64,000 nucleotides of DNA from Algoriphagus aquimarinus (GTDB taxonomy: Bacteria > Bacteroidota > Bacteroidia > Cytophagales > Cyclobacteriaceae), in assembly GCF_007997215.1 (NCBI RefSeq), contig NZ_VORW01000015.1, positions 1 through 64,000 on the forward strand, written 5' to 3'. The notes beneath the pieces were generated by a model. It had not been told where the DNA came from and searched no databases. It was given only the letters and a program-made list of their open reading frames with translations. Every line of letters begins with the position of its first letter. Position 1 is the first letter of the stretch. Shown piece after piece: positions 56,143-64,000 of the stretch. The position numbers were made by a program, and so were the translations under genes.

Positions 56143-57486
56143 CTAAACCTGATCTGGCACTTCAAATCCTGGTCTATAGTCGCGGGTTAACATTTTATCT
56201 GCTTCAGGATCATTGACAAAAGTCTCGGATTTTGGATCAAAATCTAAAACTCGTCCCAGTCTATATGAAATATTTCCCAAGTGAGCCAAACCTGAAGCGA
56301 GGTGTGCTGTTTCCACAGGTCCGTTCAAGATTGACTTGTCATGCTTTCGAACTGCATCTATGAAGTTGGCAAAGTGTCCATCTGTACCGCCTGCTCCTCT
56401 GTCCATACCCGACGAAGCTGCTGCTCCATCATCTCCTGATATACCTGGAGTTCCCTTTTCACCAAGGAAAGTCTGGAATTTATCATATCCATCGACAACA
56501 AGATATCCCTTGTCGCCATAGAAGATATTTCCTACCGAAGCACCGCCTTCTGAATTGGTGTACCATGGGCGAACTTCAAATTGTATAATCTTATTTTCTT
56601 CTGGATAATTATAGATAGAAGTAAGCACCTCAGGCACTTCCTTGCTGTCATCCCAAAGGAACTTACCGCCCATAGAAGTGATTTTTGTCGGGAAACCTAC
56701 ATCCAGTCCCCACATACAAAGATCCGTTTCATGGATTCCTTGGTTGCCAACATCTCCATTGCCATAGTCCCAGTTCCAATGCCAGTTATAATGCACTAGG
56801 TTACGTGTAAAGGGTCTTTTAGGTGCAGGGCCAGTCCATAAGTCATAGTCCAATCCTTCAGGAACTGGAGAAACACCTTTGTCGCCAATGTCTCCACGCA
56901 TTCTAAACACAAGACCACGTGCCATATAAACTCTACCAATGTAGCCTTCCCGCATCAATTTTATCGCTTGCTGAACTGCCGGAGAGCTTCTCAATTGAAC
57001 TCCATGCTGCACGATACGGTCGTACTTATTTGCCGCTTCTATCATCTTGCGGCCTTCAGAGATATTATGAGATCCCGGTTTCTCTACATAGACATCTTTG
57101 CCTGCCTGGCAAGCCCAAATGGTAGCCAAAGCATGCCAGTGATTTGGGGTAGCAAGACTTACAACATCTATATCCTTATTGTCAAATACCTTTCTTAGAT
57201 CTTGCTCAATTGCTACATCTTTGCCGTATTTCTCTTTGAAAGCTTTTTGCGCAGGGGTCAGAAGGTTCATGTCTGGATCGCAAAGTGTGGTAATCTCTAC
57301 ATCCTTTTGCGCCATAAAGCCTTGAATATGACTTTTACCTCTACCATTGATTCCCAATACAGCAGCATTAATTCTGTCATTTGCTCCAAATGCTGACGCT
57401 GGAATGATGGTAGGGAGTACCAAGGCAGCGGTGCCTGCAATTGCTGTTTTTTTAATGAAGCTTCTTCTTGATGGTTCTTTATTCAT
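56143..57486 (-). CDS. TAT-exported Gfo/Idh/MocA-family oxidoreductase
   Basis: 447 aa. The twin-arginine signal 'SRRSFIKKTAIAGTAALVLP' is followed by an NAD(P)-binding domain ('AAVLGINGRGKSHIQGF'), with 'EKPGSHNISEGRKMI' as the conserved EKP motif and a C-terminal GFO_IDH_MocA-type half. Such periplasmic enzymes act on sugars or sugar derivatives. Substrate cannot be told. Starts at ATG 57486. Confidence 0.9.
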   Translation of the reverse strand: MNKEPSRRSFIKKTAIAGTAALVLPTIIPASAFGANDRINAAVLGINGRGKSHIQGFMAQKDVEITTLCDPDMNLLTPAQKAFKEKYGKDVAIEQDLRKVFDNKDIDVVSLATPNHWHALATIWACQAGKDVYVEKPGSHNISEGRKMIEAANKYDRIVQHGVQLRSSPAVQQAIKLMREGYIGRVYMARGLVFRMRGDIGDKGVSPVPEGLDYDLWTGPAPKRPFTRNLVHYNWHWNWDYGNGDVGNQGIHETDLCMWGLDVGFPTKITSMGGKFLWDDSKEVPEVLTSIYNYPEENKIIQFEVRPWYTNSEGGASVGNIFYGDKGYLVVDGYDKFQTFLGEKGTPGISGDDGAAASSGMDRGAGGTDGHFANFIDAVRKHDKSILNGPVETAHLASGLAHLGNISYRLGRVLDFDPKSETFVNDPEADKMLTRDYRPGFEVPDQV

Positions 57487-57597
57487 TTTATGATTTTATT
57501 TTGGGTGTTGTTCAGCTTCAATTTATTAAAAAAAAACGCTAATCTATAATTGAATTATACAGATCGGTTTAAAATACTTTTAAGCTAGCTCCACAAG

Positions 57598-57628
57598 AAA
57601 GCCTCTCCTTATAATAAGAAGAGGCTTT
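57598..57628 (-). terminator. Terminator of the giant surface protein gene
   Basis: AAAGCCTCT (57598-57606) pairs with AGAGGCTTT (57620-57628) around a 13-nt loop, ~20 bp after the stop at 57649. The T tract on the minus strand is short. Confidence 0.65.
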
Positions 57629-57648
57629 GGCGTTTAAGAATTAGAATT

Positions 57649-60600
57649 TTACTTTTTAATCAATCTCTTGTTCATCACAAGTATTCCTGTTTTCATTTGA
57701 ACGGTATAAAGTCCCGGACTCAAGTGATCTATAGCAATCTGGTAAGTAGCAATGCCATTTTGCACTCCTTCTTCCTGATAAACCAATCTTCCGACTGCAT
57801 CATAGATTCTGATTCCCACATTCATACTTTGCTCCAACTCTACTTCCAAATTCACTTCAGAACTTGAAGGATTTGGGAACATTTTGAATTCTCCGAATCT
57901 AGGTTCGCGACTTAGCTCAATTGCTCTTTCGATCGTCTGCCCTGCTCTATCAGTACTAAAGACTGTTATTCTGGCTGTTGCCGGAATTGCAGTTCCCTTC
58001 CAGATAAGTGACTTACCTCTAATTTCGAAGTTTGTGTGCTCAGCGATTGAATAGGTATGCTGATCATCCACAGGATCAATCGTTCTCAGATCTCCGATCA
58101 AGCTACCGTTATGAATATTTCTAAGCAGAATTGAATTGCTCAGTTGAATATCTGTAGCCAGAGGCTTATCTGCCACCAGTACATTGACAGTAATCGGCTC
58201 CTCAAGTTCAAACCATTCGTTTTCTTGCAGGTCAACTTTCATCTCATAGAATCCTGGTTGTAGCGCATTGTACGATTCAGTATTGATAGTTAGCTTGATT
58301 TTCTTACTGTCAAACCAGTTTTCGCTCTGAGAAACGATTTTATCATTTATCACTTCAAGTGGAGTATTCCATGGAACAGCAATTAATTCAGGTTCTTCCT
58401 CCATTCTGTAAGTAACGTTACAGCTTCCGATATAGGACCCAGGACTTACTGCGAGTAAAGCCTCGACTGCATTGGCACTAATACACATAGTTTTTCTCTT
58501 GCCATTCGGCATTATACGACAGACCTGAACATTGTTTTGTCCAGCCTTACCACAAGAAGCTTCAACTGAGATTACCTTGGAGAAGATTTCATTTCCTACA
58601 CACTGTCCATCAACAATCAACTCTACCTTGTAGTCTTTCACAAAGTCACCATTTGCAACAATCTGGAAAGTTGAATATTCAGCTCCTGAAATTAGAGTGA
58701 AAGATCCACCTTCATTTCTTTCGTACCATTGGTAAGATAATCCAGAATATGGAGAAGGCTGATAAGTTGTTGTCAGAGTAGTGCTTGAAGGTAATCCCAG
58801 GGAACTTTCCGCTCCATCAAAAATGACCACATTGCCATTTGCGTTTTTAGGAATACTTGAACTAACGAATGCCTCAAACACGGTCAATTGAGCTGTTTCT
58901 GTCGTTTCCGAGCGAATAAGATTTCCAGAGACCGGCTCGAATTCCGCAGAAATTGGATAAGGCGATCCAGGTGTTAAACTAATGGTGAATGTTCCGGAGA
59001 AGACTCCATCAGTAACTGAGGCTACGTTGACAGTTCCTATCGTGGTACCACCGGTTTTGAAGGTAACTACTCCTCCAAGACTATTAACATCTGATTGGAT
59101 TCCAGTATTGACAGTTTTCACAGTTGCAGTTAACGTTACCTGACCACCGTCACAATTTGCTAAAGCGTTACTAATAGTAATTGTAGTTGGAGCCATAGTG
59201 ATTCCTATCACTACTGAATCGTTGTCGTCATTGTAGTTGCCAGTCACATCGGTGAACGTCCAGTAGGCTGTGCCACCTGGCACATTAGTGAAGCTAACAC
59301 CAAGATTAAGTCCTGCTAATATTTCGCCTGCTAGGCCTTTTGCTGATCCTGTCGCTCCATGAGCTGCTCCATCGTAAGTTCCTGCGTAACCTGTAACCGT
59401 GATAGTCGCATCAATCTTATTGATCGCAAAGGCAGTCCAGTCACTGGAACCCGCATTATAGTTCGTGTTACCAGCAAAGTTTGACCTTACACGGTAAGCT
59501 CCTGCATCCGTTGGTGCTCCTGCAATACCAGACCAAGTGCTGCCATCATTCTGTTCGTATTCAAATGTCACCGAAGGAATCAAGTCTCCTTCCAAACCGG
59601 TAACACTACCTGTAGCTACAAATGGATTTCCATCATAATCTCCGCCGGCTCGTGTAACTGTTATTGTCGCAGCGATCTTATTGATCGCAAAGGCAGTCCA
59701 ATCACTGGAACCCGCATTGTAGTTCGTATTACCCGCAAAGTTGGATCTTACACGGTAAGCACCTGCATCTGTTGGTGCTCCTGCAATCCCAGACCAAGTG
59801 CTGCCGTCAAATTCTTGGTATTCAATTGTCACAGCAGGACTTAAGGCTCCTTCCAAACCGGTTACACTTCCAGTAGCTACAAATGGATTTCCGTTATAGT
59901 CTCCGCCGGCTCGGGTAACTGTAATTGTTGCTGCGATTTGATTGATCGCAAAGGCAGTCCAATCACTGGAACCCGAATTGTAGTTTGTGTTACCCGCAAA
60001 GTTGGATCTAACGCGATAGTCGCCCGCATCTGTTGGTGCTCCGCTAATTCCAGTCCAATTACTGCCGTCATTTTCTTGGTATTCAAAAGTCACCGGAGGA
60101 CTTAAGTCTCCTTCCAAACCGGTAACACTACCTGTAGCTACAAATGGATTTCCATCATAGTCTCCGCCGGCTCGTGTAACTGTTATTGTTGCAGCGATCT
60201 GATTGATCGCAAAGGCAGTCCAATCACTGGAACCCGCATTGTAGTTTGTGTTACCCGCAAAGTTGGATCTAACGCGATAGGCGCCTGCATCTGTTGGTGC
60301 TCCTGCAATTCCAGCCCAAGTGCTGCCGTCATATTTTTCGTATTCAAAAGTTACTAATGGACTCAAGTCTCCTTCCAAACCGGTAGCACTTCCAGTAGCT
60401 ACAAATGGATTTCCATCATAGTCTCCGCTCGCCCGGGTAACTGTTATTGTCGCAGCGATTTGATTGATCGCAAAAGCAGTCCAATCACTGAAACCCGCAT
60501 TGTAGTTCGTGTTACCCGCAAAGTTGGATCTAACGCGATAGGCGCCTGCATCTGTTGGTGCTCCGCTAATTCCAGCCCAATTACTGCCATCATTCTGTTC

Positions 60601-63600
60601 GTATTCAAATGTCACCGCAGGAATCAAGGCTCCTTCCAAACCGGTAGCGCTTCCCGTAGCTTCAAATGGATTTCCATCATAGTCTCCGCTGGCTCGGGTA
60701 ACTGTAATTGTTGCAGCGATCTGATTGATCGCAAAGGCAGTCCAATCACTGGAACCCGCATTGTAGTTTGTGTTACCCGCAAAGTTGGATCTAACGCGAT
60801 AGGCGCCCGCATCAGTAGGGGCTCCTGCAATTCCAGCCCAATTACTGCCGTCATATTTTTCGTATTCAAAAGTTACTGATGGACTTAAGGCTCCTTCCAA
60901 ACCAGTAACAGTACCTGTAGCTTCAAACGGATTTCCATCATAATCTCCGCCAGCTCGGGTAACTGTTAGTGTAGCATCAATCTTATTGATCACCCCTTCG
61001 CTGTTGGTCACATAGTTGATGTTGTAATTTGCTCCACCATTACCGTCTTCAATTGAAGCACCGATTGCGGTTATCGTCTTGCCCGTGCCTACATTCTCAT
61101 CATCATAGCTCTGAGTACCTTCTGATATCCAAGCATCTGTGCCCTGTAGGACGTCTCCTACAGGTGATAATGATGAACTGTTTGTTCCATCGTAGTCTTT
61201 GGTATCCGTCTGTGCGGTTACATTGACCTCTAGTGCCGTAATTTCAAAATCAGCAGCAGTAAAAACAATGGTATACTTCAATCCTGCATCCAAGTCACCT
61301 TGGTTAATGCTATATAATCCCGCATTTTCACCCGCTTCTCTACCTAATGAACCAGTAAGTAAAGCTTCAGTGTCTCCATCCTGGAAGCCAGTTGCTGAAT
61401 AAGTAAGTACCGGATCTCCTGTTCCAAAGACTTTAGACTGATTTGGAGTTAACGTAATGTCTAATTGAATTGGATCCAAGGTAGTGCCCTCTGAAATATT
61501 TGACTCACAACTTACCCCCTGATCATTTACTGCTCTAAGCTGAACCTGATAAGTGGTACTTGAAGTCAAGCCCTCAATTAGGATAGGACTCGACGTCTGT
61601 GAAGGATTAGGGGTAATCCAATTTGCTCCATTATCGAGGGTGTACTCATAATTCGAAATGGCAGGTCCACCAAGACTTCCTGAAGTAAAGTCAACAGATA
61701 AGAAAGTGACTCCTGGGGTAATCCCATCAATCGTAGGCGCATCCGAATACACAGTAATGGTTACCGGATCAGCTTGTGTGGTAAGCACCCCGTCGCTTAC
61801 TGACAATATCACTTGAGTAACTCCAACAGGATAAGGTCCTGCTGGAATTGCAGTAAAGGTTAAATCATCACCATCCGGATCACTTGAATTATTATTAAAG
61901 GCAATTGCTGGTATTGGTGCCACACAATTTCCCTGCACATTGGCATAAAGATCTTTAGCCTGAGCTATTGGAGGATTATTGCTTGGCGCAATATCAAAAG
62001 TAACAGAAGCAGTATTAGAGTCATCTGTTCCGTCATTGCTTACAAAGGCTATCGTACCTGCATCTGTTCCAACTAAACTCGGTGTAGGTGTAAAAGTGGC
62101 AGCATCCAATGCCGTATTTAAAGCGGCTAACGTACCAGCTGCTGTGAAGCTTGCTGCCCCATTTCCTGATCCTCCAAATGTGATCCCTGCAGTACCAAGA
62201 GTTACTGTTCCTCCAGTGATGGTAAACGTAATTGTCTGGTCATCTCCATCGGCATCGGCCACTTGAATGTCATCAGCCAGAGCGACATTTACATCATCCT
62301 CTGTGACCACTGGTGCTGTTGGAGGAGTCGCTACTGGAGGAGTCAATACTCTCTTGACCACCTGATCTTGTGCCGGAAGACCTTCATTATTTGAAGCATC
62401 AGTTAGGTTAACTGATAAGGTAATTGTTCCCAATCCCAAACCAGTTAAATCAATTCCAGTAATTTGATCTGTAGCCGTTATAATTGTTCCTGTATTAGTT
62501 ACTGGAGTACCCCCTCCTGAGCTTGTAAAAATATATTCGTAGGTCGTTCCCACTTCTGCTCCAGCAAAAGTAAAGCTTACAGCATCATCGTTATCTGGTG
62601 TAATTGGATCTTGGTCAATGGTTACTGAATAACCCGAGGGTGCTACGTCATCGGCACAGAATTCGAAGTTGTCAACATTGAGGTATTGGAAAGATCCTCC
62701 TAAGGTAATGTCAATTTCATCTACAGATATCACTGAATTGTCAACGCCACCTTCTGTTTTTAAATCCAAAATATAATAGCCACTATTAGCACTGAAATCT
62801 GTTGGGAATCCAGATGCTTTGGAAATAGTATAAACAGTTGCCCCTCCATTTTTACCCACAACAGTGATATTACCATCATTAGTAGGGCTATCACCAGTAG
62901 GAATTGAAGAAAGGAATAATGCGATTTTTCTAAAATTGATTTCACCTGAATTGGGACGAATCGTATACGTTCCAGTTCCGGTATTTTTCAATACATTTTT
63001 GGAGCCATTGATTCCTATAGAAGGTGTTTCTGTATAAACTTCGAGGTTTCCAGTAATTGTAAAATCAAATCCTCCATAGCTAAACACCTTAGCTCCAACC
63101 GTCTCATCTTCAAAGTCTTCGACTAGACATGGGCTTACATTATGTACCTGGCCCGAAGTAAAAGCTGCAGTCCCATCTACCCCATTCTCATTTGTAATAT
63201 CTGTTCCAACTTTAAGATCAAGCCGCAGAGTTCCCTCACCAGAAATCCCAGAAATAGGAACCGTATAAGTGGCGTTACTTCCCGTAACTGTCCCAATCGT
63301 TCCATTTGCAGTCCCTGTTTTGGTCAGCGTAAAATCATCAGAACTGACATTTTGAGCTATTTTAGAAAAATCTACTTGGTATTGTACAGAAGTAGCAGTG
63401 CTCAATGGAGATCCTATCAAATTGATAGCTGTCACTTCTGCCGGATCAGCATCACCTACGACAAATGGCACTCCATAGGTAATTTCATCTAAAATAATAT
63501 ACAAATCAACTCCTTCAATTCTTACTTCATCTACATTATAAAAATCCGGATTCGATGAAAAAGATTTTAATCCAGCGGTTGAACTATTGAAGTCAATATT

Positions 63601-64000
63601 TACTGTTGACCCTACTTGTAAGCCACCTGAAAAAGCCTTGATTGTTCCCGAAGTTGAAATTCCTGCTAAACCTCGCTCTTGAAGCCATATACTTATAAAT
63701 TGAAATGAGGAATTATCCGCTTTTGAAATCTTCCATCCTTTAATTCCTTCTAATTCGAAATTGGCATCATCAAGCCCAGGACCTCCATCCTTTCCCTCAT
63801 TAATATCAATACCCATGCAATTTACACAGGTCGCAGCAGGGCCTTTTATCACTTCAAATTCCAATTCACCTTCCACATGCGGAGTGCTCAAACCTTGGTT
63901 CTCAGTGTAACTGTTAAAATTAACAGTAGTCTGCGAAAACGAATACGCAGTACTGCAAATGAATAAAAATAGACAAAAAACGAGTTTGAATACTGGACGT
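57649..64000 (-). CDS. Giant T9SS-secreted surface protein with MBG repeats (5' end off window)
   Basis: At least 2116 codons. The frame stays open to the window edge. Upstream of a TTG at 63891 it reads a signal peptide 'FKLVFCLFLFICSTAYSFSQ', so the real start lies beyond 64000. Layout: N-terminal lectin-like beta domains, cadherin/FN3-like domains ('GVSCESNISEGTTLDP'), a YDG domain, six near-identical MBG repeats (59412-60978), a seventh diverged repeat, Ig-like domains and a C-terminal T9SS type A sorting signal ('FKMFPNPSSSEVNLEVEL', 'GLYTVQMKTGILVMNKRLIKK'). It is an adhesin-like protein on the outer surface, exported by the type IX system. Confidence 0.88.
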   Translation of the reverse strand, partial: RPVFKLVFCLFLFICSTAYSFSQTTVNFNSYTENQGLSTPHVEGELEFEVIKGPAATCVNCMGIDINEGKDGGPGLDDANFELEGIKGWKISKADNSSFQFISIWLQERGLAGISTSGTIKAFSGGLQVGSTVNIDFNSSTAGLKSFSSNPDFYNVDEVRIEGVDLYIILDEITYGVPFVVGDADPAEVTAINLIGSPLSTATSVQYQVDFSKIAQNVSSDDFTLTKTGTANGTIGTVTGSNATYTVPISGISGEGTLRLDLKVGTDITNENGVDGTAAFTSGQVHNVSPCLVEDFEDETVGAKVFSYGGFDFTITGNLEVYTETPSIGINGSKNVLKNTGTGTYTIRPNSGEINFRKIALFLSSIPTGDSPTNDGNITVVGKNGGATVYTISKASGFPTDFSANSGYYILDLKTEGGVDNSVISVDEIDITLGGSFQYLNVDNFEFCADDVAPSGYSVTIDQDPITPDNDDAVSFTFAGAEVGTTYEYIFTSSGGGTPVTNTGTIITATDQITGIDLTGLGLGTITLSVNLTDASNNEGLPAQDQVVKRVLTPPVATPPTAPVVTEDDVNVALADDIQVADADGDDQTITFTITGGTVTLGTAGITFGGSGNGAASFTAAGTLAALNTALDAATFTPTPSLVGTDAGTIAFVSNDGTDDSNTASVTFDIAPSNNPPIAQAKDLYANVQGNCVAPIPAIAFNNNSSDPDGDDLTFTAIPAGPYPVGVTQVILSVSDGVLTTQADPVTITVYSDAPTIDGITPGVTFLSVDFTSGSLGGPAISNYEYTLDNGANWITPNPSQTSSPILIEGLTSSTTYQVQLRAVNDQGVSCESNISEGTTLDPIQLDITLTPNQSKVFGTGDPVLTYSATGFQDGDTEALLTGSLGREAGENAGLYSINQGDLDAGLKYTIVFTAADFEITALEVNVTAQTDTKDYDGTNSSSLSPVGDVLQGTDAWISEGTQSYDDENVGTGKTITAIGASIEDGNGGANYNINYVTNSEGVINKIDATLTVTRAGGDYDGNPFEATGTVTGLEGALSPSVTFEYEKYDGSNWAGIAGAPTDAGAYRVRSNFAGNTNYNAGSSDWTAFAINQIAATITVTRASGDYDGNPFEATGSATGLEGALIPAVTFEYEQNDGSNWAGISGAPTDAGAYRVRSNFAGNTNYNAGFSDWTAFAINQIAATITVTRASGDYDGNPFVATGSATGLEGDLSPLVTFEYEKYDGSTWAGIAGAPTDAGAYRVRSNFAGNTNYNAGSSDWTAFAINQIAATITVTRAGGDYDGNPFVATGSVTGLEGDLSPPVTFEYQENDGSNWTGISGAPTDAGDYRVRSNFAGNTNYNSGSSDWTAFAINQIAATITVTRAGGDYNGNPFVATGSVTGLEGALSPAVTIEYQEFDGSTWSGIAGAPTDAGAYRVRSNFAGNTNYNAGSSDWTAFAINKIAATITVTRAGGDYDGNPFVATGSVTGLEGDLIPSVTFEYEQNDGSTWSGIAGAPTDAGAYRVRSNFAGNTNYNAGSSDWTAFAINKIDATITVTGYAGTYDGAAHGATGSAKGLAGEILAGLNLGVSFTNVPGGTAYWTFTDVTGNYNDDNDSVVIGITMAPTTITISNALANCDGGQVTLTATVKTVNTGIQSDVNSLGGVVTFKTGGTTIGTVNVASVTDGVFSGTFTISLTPGSPYPISAEFEPVSGNLIRSETTETAQLTVFEAFVSSSIPKNANGNVVIFDGAESSLGLPSSTTLTTTYQPSPYSGLSYQWYERNEGGSFTLISGAEYSTFQIVANGDFVKDYKVELIVDGQCVGNEIFSKVISVEASCGKAGQNNVQVCRIMPNGKRKTMCISANAVEALLAVSPGSYIGSCNVTYRMEEEPELIAVPWNTPLEVINDKIVSQSENWFDSKKIKLTINTESYNALQPGFYEMKVDLQENEWFELEEPITVNVLVADKPLATDIQLSNSILLRNIHNGSLIGDLRTIDPVDDQHTYSIAEHTNFEIRGKSLIWKGTAIPATARITVFSTDRAGQTIERAIELSREPRFGEFKMFPNPSSSEVNLEVELEQSMNVGIRIYDAVGRLVYQEEGVQNGIATYQIAIDHLSPGLYTVQMKTGILVMNKRLIKK
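59412..60978 (-). repeat. Six tandem 261-bp MBG repeats within the surface protein
   Basis: Each unit codes for 87 residues of the form 'ATITVTRAGGDYDGNPF...GAPTDAGAYRVRSNFAGNTNY...FAINQI'. The period of 261 bp is exact where checked (59422 to 59683). High DNA identity allows copy-number change by recombination without frameshift. Confidence 0.9.

Noticed and set aside
59412..60978. Non-coding satellite or CRISPR array
   Set aside because: The 261-bp period is in frame inside one large surface protein and codes for MBG domains.

Overview
The window looks like a Bacteroidota chromosome, most plausibly a member of the Cytophagales (Cyclobacteriaceae-like). The signs are an AT-rich sequence with few Shine-Dalgarno sites, a surface protein with a type IX secretion (T9SS) C-terminal sorting domain, a GLPGLI-family protein beside a TonB-receptor-like outer-membrane protein, GG-leader peptide precursors of the Bacteroidota type, and Bacteroides-style MobA/MobB/coupling-protein genes. 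The genus call is an inference. Nearly all genes lie on the minus strand.

Region 1 (1-19.0 kb) is a defence island. It holds a nuclease-like protein (Cap4/DUF4297-like) overlapping a 37-kDa nucleoid-associated protein, an HNH-protein/membrane-protein pair, and a six-gene type I restriction operon. The operon order is hsdM, DUF1016 nuclease, hsdS, HEPN protein, DUF4062/ATPase protein, hsdR, so three extra defence-type genes sit inside the hsd operon. Upstream of it are broken remnants of a second DNA-binding regulator and of a YgjP-type metallopeptidase.

Region 2 (19.0-24.2 kb) is a mobilisation module: mobA, relaxase mobB, a TraG-like coupling protein, an oriT-like hairpin cluster and small accessory genes. 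No type IV secretion genes are present, so any transfer would need a helper.

Region 3 (24.3-46.3 kb) is the most interesting part: a duplicated ribosomal-peptide (RiPP) locus. Two nearly parallel modules each carry a disulfide-forming VKOR-thioredoxin protein, a Cys-rich GG-leader precursor, a beta-propeller protein (possible immunity), a C39 peptidase-ABC exporter, an HlyD adaptor, a degenerate LanC-like protein and a galactosyltransferase-like enzyme. A third, reduced module has its own precursor plus a carboxypeptidase-regulatory-domain protein and a TlpA-like lipoprotein. A shared operator-like sequence precedes each module. The only near-complete XRE regulator lies at the far end and carries a 13-C tract that puts its C-terminus out of frame, as expected of a phase-variable switch. 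The enzyme set suggests a glycocin-like (glycosylated, disulfide-bonded) peptide rather than a lanthipeptide.

Region 4 (46.3-64 kb) begins with the 3' end of a tRNA gene, a possible integration scar. It then carries GLPGLI and TonB-receptor-like genes, an IS21 istB remnant, a three-gene HipBST-type toxin-antitoxin operon with a palindromic operator, a PLP-dependent enzyme, a TAT-exported Gfo/Idh/MocA oxidoreductase, and a giant repeat-containing T9SS surface protein that runs off the right edge.
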